Origin: Galeopsis tetrahit
Lineage: Eukaryota > Streptophyta > Magnoliopsida > Lamiales > Lamiaceae
DNA: 64,000 bases
Assembly (NCBI GenBank): GCA_963675135.1
Contig: OY776125.1
Coordinates: 19,890,565-19,954,564 of the forward strand
Direction: 5' to 3'
The position numbers were made by a program, and so were the translations under genes. Each line of letters starts with the position of its first letter. The first letter of the stretch is position 1. This document shows positions 12,311 through 24,350 of this stretch, in pieces. A model generated the notes under the pieces. That model did no database searches. It had not been told where the DNA came from and saw only the letters and a program-made list of their open reading frames with translations.

Positions 12311-13954
12311 ATGTCGTCAACCTTCAGCGGCGATGAAACGGCACCGTTCTTCGGCTTCCTTGGCGCCGCCGCCGCTTTAGTCTTCTCCTGTAAGCTATGA
12401 TTGATCAATCTGCCGCTCTTTTTCAGATCCGAGATTCTAACGGCCATAAATTGTTACTGATTTATATTTTGTGTAGGTATGGGGGCGGCGTACGGCACAG
12501 CGAAGAGTGGCGTCGGAGTGGCGTCGATGGGTGTGATGAGGCCCGAGCTCGTCATGAAGTCTATTGTTCCGGTGGTCATGGCTGGTGTGTTGGGTATTTA
12601 TGGTTTGATTATTGCTGTGATCATTAGTACTGGTATTAACCCTAAGGCGAAATCTTACTACTTGTTTGATGGCTATGCTCACCTTTCTTCTGGCCTTTCT
12701 TGTGGTCTCGCTGGCCTTGCTGCCGGTATGGCTATCGGAATTGTTGGAGATGCTGGTGTTAGGTAATTTCTGTACCTTGATCCTGGTTAGATTTGTATAA
12801 TTTAGCATTATGATGTTTGATTAATTGATGGTCTTTTGTTTGGATTACTTTTCCATGATAATTGTTGTTTATTTGCGGCGATTTATTGATAGCTTGATCA
12901 GTTGGATAAGTTAGGGGTATATAGTTGGTTGTTTGACATTTATGTAAAATTGGAGTAGTTTTTAATGTTTGCATTGGAGATTGGTACTGCTCTGATATTT
13001 TATCTGCCATTGGGAACTTTTTATATACATTGTTTGGATCTTTTTAATAAAACCTTACTTTTATGCATGTAGTAAGTTCAATTGAAATATATTCCGGTGG
13101 GAATGGATTGATACCATGTGTCTCCTATTTAGTAGAGCAAACTAATTACTAACCATCGATTAAGGGGGATTTATGCATGCAATAAGTTTAGTTTTGCCCT
13201 TTTCTTGGAGGCTTCTAACTAGGATAGTTATTGAAATCCATTTGGTCTTGGTCAGTAACTGCTCATCATCATATTGAAGTAACAAGCATAGGTGTGAATA
13301 TCTTCTTGGAAATTGGATGCTGTGAACTACCTATTCATAATTGTAGTATCTTTTAATGTTATTGTGGGGACAAAATCTGGTTTCTTGAATATTGATTTTA
13401 GGAGTTCTTTGTCAATTATCCAGATTAGTTTACTTGCGTTGACATATACAAATCTAGACTGCAAGGCCTTTTAAAGATTTACTAAAACTTTATAATTGGA
13501 TCATGAGTCATAACTCTAGAATCACAACCAATAGCATTCTTGTTTTTAATATTCTAAAAAGCAATGTGAAGTGTGAGGGAGTATGACCATATTAACAAGT
13601 CCTAAATGTTGCTGATTTTTGGATTGAACTTGGTAAATGATAAGCTGCATTTCTCTTATTTTTCTTGCTGGACATAAGCATCTCTAATTTACTGTACCTA
13701 TGCTCCTTTTCATTGTAATATAAGTTAACTTTAATTCAGAGAAGGACAAATTCCATTCTTTTTAATTGTTTTTGTGAGATTGAATAGCATTTAAGACTCA
13801 TGTTACTATACTATTTTACAGAGCGAACGCACAGCAACCTAAGCTCTTTGTGGGAATGATTCTTATCCTCATTTTTGCTGAAGCCTTGGCTCTTTATGGT
13901 CTTATTGTTGGCATCATCCTCTCCTCTCGTGCTGGTCAGTCGAGAGCAGATTAA
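12311..13954 (+). CDS. VHA-c: V-type H+-ATPase 16-kDa proteolipid, subunit c
   Basis: Three coding exons join to a 165-residue protein: 12311-12389, 12477-12762 and 13822-13954. All introns are GT-AG (gtaagc...gtag, gtaatt...acag). The protein starts [20 protein letters not shown] and ends [10 protein letters not shown], the usual length for plant subunit c (164-166 residues). It has four hydrophobic helices. The fourth contains FAEALALYG, whose Glu is the proton-carrying carboxylate in this family. The subunits form the rotating membrane ring of the V-ATPase, which acidifies the vacuole and trans-Golgi/endosomes. The start is chosen because the family begins with MS(S/T)... and no in-frame upstream start makes sense. 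The CT-rich leader at about 12225-12300 is probably 5' UTR. Nothing is broken. Confidence 0.96.
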
Positions 13955-14451
13955 AAGAGTGAGTAAATCAGCTAGTTGCTATTTCTTCTCTTTTAAGTAA
14001 GAACCACGAGTATGTTATCCCTGGTTGGCATGCTAGTTTGAATCTCAAGTTTTTTTTATTGTTCGTGCGAGGGCTTAGCCAGAGGAATCGTGATGTGGTA
14101 GGATGTAGAAGTTTGATTTCGGTGAATAAAGTTCTGAATTATTATGATGGTGTATCTTTGGACCATATATGATTTGTGAGAAACCATTGTCTGTATTATT
14201 TTGTCAAATTTCATAAACATTTTAATTTATTTTTTTCATTTCCCTCTATTATTAAGTTTTTTGTTGGAGTTTTCGAAGGTGCTTTATGTGTCTCTCTGTC
14301 TCTGAAAAATGAGCAAAATGCTCATCCTCTTTTTTCCCTCGCGACATTTTAACGAAATGTTCGTGGGGTTGGCGGAATCTCTCTTTTCTATCATATGCAT
14401 TCCCTCTATCATATATTTAAAACTATTTTTTTGTTAAAAATAATACTAATA
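13955..14451. other. VHA-c 3' UTR and downstream DNA
   Basis: This region holds the 3' UTR of VHA-c (the aataaa at 14125-14130 is a plausible polyadenylation signal), then AT-rich DNA with no other recognisable feature. Confidence 0.5.
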
Positions 14452-14574
14452 CTCACAAAGTCCCAAGTGAATTTGCACCCTTGGGATTGCACACTTCTTG
14501 AAAAAATGTAAGAAAAATGTGTGGTGAGTAGAGTTTTGACTGGAAGTGTGTAAATTTATGTGGGACGGAGGGAA
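14452..14574. mobile_element. Degenerate Stowaway-like MITE
   Basis: The right end gggacggaggga is the typical Stowaway terminus next to TA. The left end (ctcacaaagtccca after TA) is degenerate. Inner inverted segments (gcacacttc and gaagtgtgt) support a hairpin-type element. Confidence 0.42.
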
Positions 14575-14635
14575 TAATACTTAGTTGGAGGTTTCGTTTG
14601 GATAGAGGCATTTCATTTGAAATCACAAAAGATTT

Positions 14636-17600
14636 TTTTTTTTTTTTTTTTTTTGAGAGTACAGCACCTGTCAAGCATAACATAAATGAAAGAGATACAG
14701 GATTTAAGCCGCTCACAAATCGTCAAACCTCCGGCTACTTCATCGTTAGGTTTGAAATTCTGCTCCGTCCCAATCGCGAGGGAAAGGAGAGTTCAGCGCT
14801 GCTCGAGCCATCTTATGGGCTTGTATATTTTTCGCTCTTGGTATGAAACGAAAATGGCACACTACCATCTTGTTTACCTCTGCACGCGTCTCTTCAAGAG
14901 CAAAACCATCTGGGCCCATCAAAGTCGTATTTTCCTCAAGAAATCTGATTGCATTGAGGCAGTCCGATAGGACTGTTACTGTAGTCCACCCCTTTTCTTT
15001 ACATTTTCGAAGGCCATTTGCAATTGAACACAATTCGGCTGCTAATACAGAAGCCGGCCTTCTAATCCGACAATGCCCTTTCGCTGATACTTGAGAGAAA
15101 GTCTCCCCCATTACATACCCAGCTCCATAAATTCCCTCTTGTTCGTTTGTTGCTGCATCAGTCGCCACCCAAGCCCCTTCAATTCTTGTCTCTGCATCTT
15201 CCGCACTGTGAGCTGTGTTGTCGCGGCCCAAACTCAGCTTGGCTCGCTGGAAGTCGAGTAAGTGTGTTCTAGCCCAGTCCATGTTCGAAAACATAGCTCT
15301 CTTCCCATTATTATCTCCCTCCTTCCATTCAGCTTTCCAACTACACTTTTCTCGCCAAATGCCCCAAGCAACAATCACAATTTCTTCCATAGTAATTCCA
15401 CATTTATTATCCCACAAACAAGAGAGTACAGTAATAGAATCTGAGATATCTGCCTTTTTAACAATACTCCATAAACCCAAGTGCTTCCAAATATGCTTAA
15501 CAAAAGGGCAAAGAAAAAGGGAGTGTACCGTTGTTGCTTCATGTGCCCCACAAAGAAGGCAGTGAGGTGTAGTTGGTACATGATGCCTTACCAGGTTTCC
15601 TTCCGTGGCTACAATATTCCAAGCAATTTTCCAACAGAATATCCGGACTTTTGGTGGGACATTCAGTTTCCACACTTTTCTCCACCATTCCCTTCGTTTG
15701 CTATCACTTGCACTAGCCTCATACTTTCCACTCCTCCTCTGTGTTTCCCTGCTAATGTTATACCCAGATTTAACTGAGTATATCCCCTTTATATCACCCT
15801 TCCAATACAGAGTATCAGGTTTTTCCATTCCTCCAATTGGGGTTTGTAGTATTGCATCTGTTTCCATGGGCACAAAGGCAGTCCTTACTAGAGGTTCATT
15901 CCACTCCCCATTGTCATTAATAAATCTGCTCACCATTGATGCACTTGCTATTTTTGAGAACACACGCCCGTCGTTCAGACCCCAGATCCACCTATCTTTC
16001 AAAAGGTGGGTGCTTCGACCATTTCCAATTCGTTTGTGCAGTCCCTTCTCCAGGAGGTCTCTACTCCAGACCAAGGACCTCCACACAAATGAGGCGTTTG
16101 AACCAATACCTGCCTCAAGAGGATCAATATGTTTGAAATACCTCGCCTTAAGCACTTTTGCCACCATTGAGGTTGGATTCATTATTAATCTCCACATCTG
16201 TTTAGCTAGTAGGGCTTTGTTGAATTCTTCCATAGCTCGAAAGCCCAATCCACCATCAGCTTTGCTTTGGCACAGATCCTCCCAACTTTTCCAACGCATA
16301 CAATTTCCGTTTTTATTCCGTCCCCACCAAAACTTTGCACATAATTGTTCGATTTCATGGCAGATGGAGGCTGGGACCCTAAAACAAGACATAGTATATA
16401 TGGGTACAGCTTGGAGTACTGCTTTGATAAGTACCTCCCTACCCCCTCTGAAAAATCTCTCACCTTCCACGCTTGAAGCTTCTCCGCTACCTTCTCCTTT
16501 AAGTACGCAAACTGTATGCGTTTGACTCTTAATGAGAATGTAGGTAGTCCCAAATAAATGTCGTGGCCTTGACACACACGGATCCCCAAAATCTGTTTGA
16601 TTGCTAACCTATTTGCTTGAGCAGTTTTCGAACTAAAGGTTACCGCCGATTTTTCATAGTTGACCAATTGCCCAGAAGCTCTTTCATACATCTGCAGTCC
16701 GTCCCTTAATTGGTTTGCATTTTGGGAGTCCGCCTGAATGAATAACAGACTGTCATCCACAAACAATAGGTGGGTAATGTGGGGTGCCCCCCTTGCTACT
16801 CGTACCCCATTGATCATTTTCCTGTCCGATAGGTTCCTCATAATCATAGATAGCCCTTGTGTACACATTACAAAGAGGAAAGGAGATAATGGGTCTCCTT
16901 GTCGAATGCCACGAGACGGTCTGACTCTGCCTTGGATAACTCCATTCACCTTAAAACCATATGAAACCGTACTTACACAATCCATAATCAAGTCCACCCA
17001 TTTGTTGCTCATGCCTACTTTATATAGAATGGCCTTAAGGTATGGCCATTCTATACGATCATACGCTTTTGACATGTCGAGTTTGATGGCCGCGTAACCG
17101 TTTCTGCTCTTGTTTTGTCTAATCCAATGCATGCACTCGAAGCCCACGATCACATTGTCTGATATAAGTCTCCCCGGAGTAAAAGCACTTTGTGATTCAT
17201 CAACTGCATCCCCCATCACCTTCTTCAAACGGTTACTCACTACCTTCGCCAAAATCCTATAGCACACATTGGTGAGACTGATCGGCCTATAATCTTTCAC
17301 CTCCTTTGGATTCTCAATTTTTGGAATAAGTGTCACCAGCGTTTGATTCCAATCCTTAACACTCCCTCTCGAATTCAGGACAGCCAAGATTTGTGATGTG
17401 ATCTCCTGTCCAATTATTTCCCATGTGCTTTGGTAGAAGCCCGCTGTCATTCCATCTGGGCCTGGCGCCTTCAACGGGCTTAGGCTGAAGGCAGCAAGTT
17501 TAATTTCAGCTGCTGTGAAATTTTGATCCAAGAAGCTCCTTTGTGGGGCAGTAATGGTTGTCGGACATAGAGAAACGACTCTGTCTACATCAATGTGTGA

Positions 17601-18766
17601 AGGATTATTCGATTCAAAAAGCTCCTCGTAATGTCCAGTTATAATCCTTGCTATGTCATTAATTTCTCCACACCAACTCCCATCCTTGTCCTTAAGGCCA
17701 GTAATCAAGTTGTTTCTTCTTCTTCTACTCGCCTGCCTATGGAAATAATTGGTATTTCTATCTCCATCAATCCTCCATCTATTCTTGGCTCTTTGCTGCC
17801 ACCAAAGCTCCTGCTGTGAAAGTATCTTTTCTAGCTCCTTTTCTGCTTTTCCAATCTCCTCATTTTTCCACCCTTGTGTTTCATCATTTTGCAGCAGCTC
17901 AAGTTCTCTTCTGCATTTTGTAGCTCTTTTCTCAAGGTTCCCACCCTTCTGTTTTGCCCAGTTGGCAAGTATTCCAATGAATCTCATATTTTTATTCACC
18001 AAATTTGCATGAGCTCCCAACTTTCCCCACTCACTTTCCACAAAACTCTTGTAATCTGTCTCCAAAGTCCAGGCCTGTTCGAAGTGAAGCAAGCTGCCTT
18101 TACTGCTTCTCGGGATCATTATTGGTGCCTCAGTAAAAAGCTTGACAGGTCTGTGATCCGACGTATAGTACTTCAGATTTTGTGCTTTAAATGTTGGGAA
18201 GAGATTGAGCCACTCCTCATTTGCCAAAAATCGATCCAATCTTTCGTAGGTGCAATGGATCCCTTTCCTCCTATTACACCATGTGAAAAGGGGACCCCCA
18301 GTTGGAATGTTTTCGAGTTGTACATCCCCAATAACATTTCTAAAGCTCTCCATCTGCGCAAAGGGTCGCATTCTATCCATGTCACCCCCCTTTATTTCGT
18401 GCATTCCCACTATCTCATTGAAATCCCCACCCACGATCCAAGCCTTTGTTCTATCATCATGTGTACTATGGATTTTCCGAAGGAGATCCCAAGAAAACTT
18501 ACGTAAAGAGGTAATCGGGTTGCCATAAAAACCAGTAAACCACCAACATTTGGATTTGTCATTCATAAAACAGTCTACATGACCTCTTGAATAAGAGATA
18601 AGCTCGACATTCACTCTATCATTTGCAAAAAGTAATAAACCACCACTAGACCCAATAGCATCAGCTCCCAAACAAACATTGAAATTTAAAAGTGATTTCC
18701 ACTTACTACCCCTAGCCACACTAATCTTTGACTCCATAATAAAAATAACATCAGGTTGTTGTTCCT
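14636..18766 (-). mobile_element. L1-type LINE, 5'-truncated
   Basis: A 4.1-kb non-LTR retrotransposon lies on the minus strand. Its poly(A) tail appears as a 22-base T run at 14633-14654. It is flanked by a 13-bp direct repeat, tcacaaaagattt, at 14623-14635 and 18767-18779, which is the target-primed insertion duplication. The 5' end falls within the endonuclease domain, so ORF1 and the endonuclease start are missing, as is usual for incomplete reverse transcription. Confidence 0.95.
14746..18766 (-). pseudogene. LINE ORF2: endonuclease (partial), reverse transcriptase, RNase H
   Basis: Reading from 18766 down, the frame encodes a partial EEP endonuclease (GDFNEIV, SDHRPVKL). It continues into reverse transcriptase (YRPISLTNVCYRILAK, KLDMSKAYDRIEW, GIRQGDPLSPFLF, FVDDSLLF). 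A frameshift near 16455-16460 moves the frame to one that ends at 14746. That frame carries the RT thumb region, a zf-RVT type zinc-binding segment (VPPKVRIFCWK, HCLLCG, HSLFLC) and a C-terminal plant-type RNase H domain (ATDAATNEQEGIYGAG, AAELCSIANGL, VLSDCLNAI). A few upstream codons come from the target duplication and flank, not from the element. Apart from the truncation and the single shift, the frame is well kept, so the insertion is not very old. Confidence 0.93.
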
Positions 18767-18779
18767 TCACAAAAGATTT

Positions 18780-19443
18780 GGTAATGAATGAATTTCATTA
18801 CTTCCTGTGATTTAAAATCCACTACATTAACAACCGTTGTTTGGATTTACTCTGAATTCATGAAGGAATTTTCAAATTCATTGTTTAAATAGAGTTAAAT
18901 GAACAATGATTTTTTTTTTTGTCTTTTAGTTATAAAACTAGTACAAACCTGTGTATTAGGAGTAAATAAATTTTTTAGATTAAATATAATTATATTTAAT
19001 TGATTAATTGAATGATTATAGAAAAATGTAGAAGTATTTACATGAGTGGGAAAAAGTAATTTAAAAAATTAGTATTGATGAAAGGAATACTACATGAAGA
19101 GATAGGAGGAAGATTAATGCTGCAGAGTTGGAGTGTGGGATGAATGGATTTGCAAATGGTTGTATTTTCAAATAAATTTGAAATTTCTTCAACTACAAAT
19201 TAAAATACCATAATTTCAAATACATGATTTAAAATTTAATCATTTGATTTCAAAATTAGAAATAGTATGAATGATGGAAAAGGACACCCATGAGTTATGG
19301 ATTGAACGTCGGACATGGTGGCTGAGCATGGGAGCAGGAAGAATATAAAATATTTTGTGTTTCATTTTTATTTTTATTCTATCGGTAAAGGACTCTTTTT
19401 ATTGAAATGAGAATAAATTTACAAGGAGTCTAATAATAATGGG
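18780..19443. other. Intergenic, nothing recognised
   Basis: AT-rich DNA with several short gaattt/aaattc inverted motifs. I found no coding region and no confident transposon ends. Confidence 0.4.
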
Positions 19444-20313
19444 TAGAGATGTTTATTCGGGCCGGGCTAACCGAACTGACCCGTTTAACCCTGAAAAATA
19501 TAGGGTTAGGATTGATGAATTATAGGCCCGTTTAAAACCGGGCTTTTTTGACCCGGACCGGTTAGCCCGTGGGCTAAACCGGGCCAGCCCGAGTTGTTAC
19601 CTTTTTTTTCTTTTTTTTTTAATAAATAACCTAAGAACAAATTTTGGGTCATTTGATCAATAACCATAACTATAAGCAATAGAAGCCCATTACCATCCAT
19701 TAGTCATTATTACTACTCCCTCCGTCCCGTGATTACTTGCACACTTTCCTTATTGGGATGTCCCAAAATTACATGCACACTCTTAATATGGAAATACCCC
19801 ACAAAATTAATAACCTCACAACATCATTTTATTTTCAAATTTGTCACTACTTTTTTTTCATACATTTCACTTTACACATCATCAAATCCACCTAAAATAC
19901 CCCTCCTTTATCTTACATCATCAACCACTAAATTCACTTTTCTTAAACAACGTGCCGGTCAAACTATGCAAGTCATTCTGGGACGGAGGGAGTATTTTTT
20001 ACTAGATTATGATATTTGTTTAGCTTTATTTGGTCATATTAAGGACTAATGAGTTCTACAATTGTGTTTAAATTATACTTTTTTTTTTCTCATTTACTGA
20101 TCATTAACTAATTATGTATCTTTAATTTTAAAAGAAAAAAAATTATTGTAGCCCGTTAGTGGCCCGTTTAGCCTGTGGCCCGCTAGGGTTAGGGTTAGGT
20201 CCCAACAATTGTAGGCCCGTTAAATATGAACCGATTAAGGTCCTAACCCGTTTAGCCCGTAGCCCTGTAGGGCTGGCCCTATAGGGCTAGGGCCAGCCCG
20301 ATAGACATCTCTA
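19444..20313. mobile_element. hAT-type non-autonomous element
   Basis: Inverted ends tagagatgtttattcggg and, at the right, cccgatagacatctcta pair well. Both sides carry the 8-bp target duplication ataatggg (19436-19443 and 20314-20321). TAGAGATG ends with 8-bp duplications are typical of plant hAT elements. The subterminal regions are rich in gcccg/cgggc motifs. There is no transposase gene. A Stowaway MITE at 19716-19992 accounts for 277 of the 870 bases. Confidence 0.85.
19716..19992. mobile_element. Stowaway MITE nested in the hAT element
   Basis: Perfect terminal repeats ctccctccgtccc and gggacggagggag are flanked by TA on both sides. The 277-bp size and the TA target site are typical of Stowaway (Tc1/mariner-type) MITEs. 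Confidence 0.9.
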
Positions 20314-20321
20314 ATAATGGG

Positions 20322-20917
20322 CTAGTTTGATTTGTTAGACAGGATAAATATATTAGAATAGAATTAAGTGAGATTGCACTGTTCATAAATTAAAATATTT
20401 AACTAATTTGTGTGTTTGGATTAATGGACAAATAAACTTACTCCATTCCCTAAAAGATTAATAATCATGTAAATGAGGGAAAAGGTGGAAAAATTGACTT
20501 GGGCCCAAATAAATTTTCGAGTCTTAATATAGTAAACCAAACAATGAAAAAAGTGAAAAAACCTTTTCCATCAAACCAAACAAGCCCCATGTGTATAAGT
20601 AACCGTTTATGCTAACTCCATCCCAATAGCATAAACCAAACAACAGTAAACAACCTAAACTCCATTAGACTGTCCTGAGGTGATAATACCGCAATTCAAC
20701 CCTCTAATATTATATTAATTTCTCTATCATTTACATATATAATTTACAATTCAATCTAATTTTAATTTTATCATACTTTATTAGTGACACTAACCCAATC
20801 TAAAAATTAATTATTGTATTTATTATTTTTTAAATATATATTATATTATTAATTTTTACTATATTTTAATGTGTAAATTGTTATATAAAATTACTTGATA
20901 TTCTAATTTTGTAATTA
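20322..20917. other. Intergenic, nothing recognised
   Basis: Very AT-rich DNA between the hAT element and the Helitron end. I see no gene or repeat that I can name. Confidence 0.4.
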
Positions 20918-21095
20918 CTAGTATTGTACCCGTGCGATGCACGGTTATATATATTTATAGATAATCCATTACTAAAGTAATTTTTATTGAGTATCTTAAA
21001 GAAAACTCTTTTTAAGAGTACAATGAAAAATATTTAAATTGGTACACATATAGTCTTTCAACAAAAACATCCTTTAATATCCACATTTACGGGTT

Positions 21096-21341
21096 AGTTT
21101 TAAATATTCCAATGCACGTTTGAATCAAAATATGAATGTTTTTAAGAAACATGAGTTGGAATCAAATTTGACATAGTTGTAAACTTGTAGTTATATAGTT
21201 TTAAATTTTATGGTAGTAAGTTTTAAATATTCCAATGCACGTTTGAATCAAAATATGAATGTTTTTAAGAAACATGAGTTGGAATCAAATTTGACATAGT
21301 TGTAAACTTGTAGTTATATAGTTTTAAATTTTATGGTAGTA
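21096..21341. repeat. Perfect 123-bp tandem duplication
   Basis: The units 21096-21218 and 21219-21341 appear identical by eye, starting agttttaaatattcc. It is a head-to-tail duplication inside the Helitron. The identity implies a recent event. Confidence 0.93.
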
Positions 21342-23850
21342 AGTAAACTAACTGGACCGATCACTGTACAAATTAAACTAATTTAACAAAAAAAGTTGTT
21401 CATTAAAGAAAGGGGAAAGTAAGTCCTAATAAATTATTGTCTTTAACTTTAAAGATGCAGTAATAGAAAATATTCAGTCCTTACCATTGAAAATAGATAT
21501 CAAGTTATTATAGAATGCAATTTTTGAGACTCTGAAATTCCTTGTAGGGAACCAAATCCATTAAGGCACGGAAAAAAAAATGGCACTTAATACAGAATGC
21601 AATTTACCAACTAACTGAGGTAATGAGATTCCAAATCCAAGGAAAACTACGTATATTAACACATCTGGTTGGAATATTGCACGTTCAACATTGAACAAAT
21701 AACAGAGTTCATATTATTTCCAAATGGAATCAAGTTCACAAAAATATAATGTGGATAACAAATTGAAAATAAAACCCCATGGAATAACAACAATGTGGAC
21801 TACAAAATTGAGCCTTATTTTCTTTGCTGAATCCTTGAACAACCTCTCAGAACCACTGAATGGCGAGGAAGCAGCAGTATACCCAAAGTACTCCATATAT
21901 TCACAGTTAAAAGGGTAATTGCCTGAACGAAGTTCAAAACTCCTAGTCAATATCCAGCAGCCCACTTATCAAGAGTTCCAGCTCCTACATAAGTTTGTTA
22001 TTTTAACGTAAAATAATACAGAGTATATTTCTTTGCAATCAAGTTCTTTACTGGCAAAGAATCCAAAGACAAATGAAGGATGTGATTGACATTTAGTAAA
22101 TAATTTTTGTAAGCAACCATCAATCAACCACTATGAGTTTCTGAATCAGGAAAAAATCTAAAACATTCATCATATGACTTCAAGGAAAGCTCTAATAATA
22201 AATATGTTTAGCAATATAATATCACCTAAATACAGAGGACTCAATCTTCATTAAAAAGAAGTCTAAAAGTTTATATAAAATGCAAGAAATAAGGTTAGTA
22301 GAGAAAAGCAGTCAAGTCAACTACCAGTATAACGAATACATAAAACCCTAAATTCTAAAGTGTGATCACAGTTTCAAGACTACCGCAGTTAAATGCAATT
22401 CTATATTTAATGAACTAAACAAAAACTATCAAATTATATCACTAAAAATATATATCACGAAAGACTAATCTAAAGAATGTTGATTATCTAGAAAGTAATA
22501 CTATATCATAAAAAAGAAAACACATAGTATATGGTCCCTCCAATCTAGTTCGGAGTGGTTGTGATATACTTGTGTAAAAATCATACGGAGTATCAATTTT
22601 ATTCATAGAATTTGATATACCTATATATATGCACACCAGATTCAAACATTAATTATTCAGATGAGACACATTTGACATAGAAGATGAAACTTGATAATCC
22701 CTCACCTCGATTATAATGAAGATGAGACTAAATCTCCAAGTGTGTTGACAATGACTGTTTGAGAAACAAATAATTAAGAATCTAGTGATTCACTCACAAA
22801 ACTCAGAAAACAAATGCAGTTAGGCACATATTTACGGAAGGAGAAACTGAAGAAGATATATTGCACATTATGGTGACACACTTTTAGTAGCATAACTGTT
22901 AGAGAGACATTAAGAAGTAATAATCTGATTATAAACAATGCCACCAAGAAAATTAAATTCACCATTTATGTGTATTGTAGATTTGTAGTACCCATCACAG
23001 ATTCACAGGGATATATAGTAGAGCACTGAGTTAAAATATTTATTTTCATTGTGTACATAAAATATCATGAAGAAGCATAATTTACGCTCATATGGCATTT
23101 TAATATACCTCTTACGTAACAGCATATCACAATGACATTTTAATATATCAAAAAACATAATTTACACTTATATCTAACAGTAAATAAGCAATAAAAATGG
23201 AGGACACTAAAGAAGCATAATGCAGAAGACATACCATTATAAGCTTGTTGTCATCATTTAACTCCATACACATAGCAGCATACTATTCACGATTCAACCT
23301 CTTAATTAGTTTCCAGCTTCAGGCATGCTGATTTTTTAATGAATTGTCAATTTTCTGAATAGTACTGAACAATGATTTACTTGGATCCACACATCCACAT
23401 TTTTCTGAATCGGTTGCTGGTTTAGGAAATGTTTGAATAGATTGTTGATCAAGGAAATCAAATAACAGGTAAATTAGTTTTAAAAAACAAATAGCTAAAA
23501 AAATTTATTGAATGAACAATAAATAAATAGAAACTCTCAATGAGCATTATAAAAGTAAAGTGATTAATCAGACCATTGTAACTAAATTGCTCTCTGGAGA
23601 ATCATCTTTTTCTTTCTTGACATCACTGTCGTTACATTTTTTCATTAAAAACGCAAACGTGATAGTATCTGATCTTTGATAATTAGAAACACAACCCTAA
23701 GACAATTGAGTTATATATTGTACACAACACACAATTTAATCTGTTAAAACACCTCAAGAAAATTGAATAACTACTTGGAATGAAGAATTTGAAATAATAC
23801 ATATTTGATTTATTAATGAGGTGGAAACTCTCAAAGATTCCAGAATAGTT

Positions 23851-24350
23851 ATTCTTTTTTTTTGTCAGCAAGGGAAATTCTATTGATAATAAAAATATTA
23901 CAGCAGAAAAGTAAGAAAATAAACAACAGTTATTCCTGAACAATGTTAAGCATGAGGGATTCCACTCATCGCAGCAAAAAATAGAGTAACAGGGGTTAGT
24001 ATCCAAGTACCACTCTAGGAGTTTTAATCCAATCAATAAAAGAGAATTTGTAACAATCACTTCCTTTTACGTATAACCAACTCCATAGTCTCACCTTAAT
24101 TAATATCAAATACGATCCTTTCCGACGCTTTCTCCTTATTTTTGAAGATTATACCATTCCTCTCCTCCCACATCATTCATGTTATGCCATTCCAGATACA
24201 CGCTGCAATTGACGGACCTTTTTTTTTATCACTGAACAGGGCACAATGACTCCTCAGGTTTATAATTGAGTTTGGGTGCAAAACAGTTTGAAGACCCACC
24301 CATTTGTAACATTCCATCCACACCTTGACACAAACGGACATACAATGAAA
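23851..24350 (-). pseudogene. LINE 3' fragment (end of ORF2 plus tail)
   Basis: On the minus strand, frames here give pieces typical of the C-terminal part of plant LINE ORF2. Examples are SIAACIWNGIT then MMWEERNGIIFKNKEKAS, with internal stops. A typical LINE tail follows, ending in an A run (T run at about 23852-23861). It is an old fragment carried within the Helitron. Confidence 0.6.

Noticed and set aside
12397..12808. Alternative open frames over VHA-c exon 2
   Set aside because: The spliced subunit c frame explains the region fully. The others are shadows.
20184..20200. Telomere-like gggttag repeats
   Set aside because: Only two to three units, inside the hAT element's gcccg/cgggc-rich subterminal region. 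Not a telomere or interstitial telomere block.
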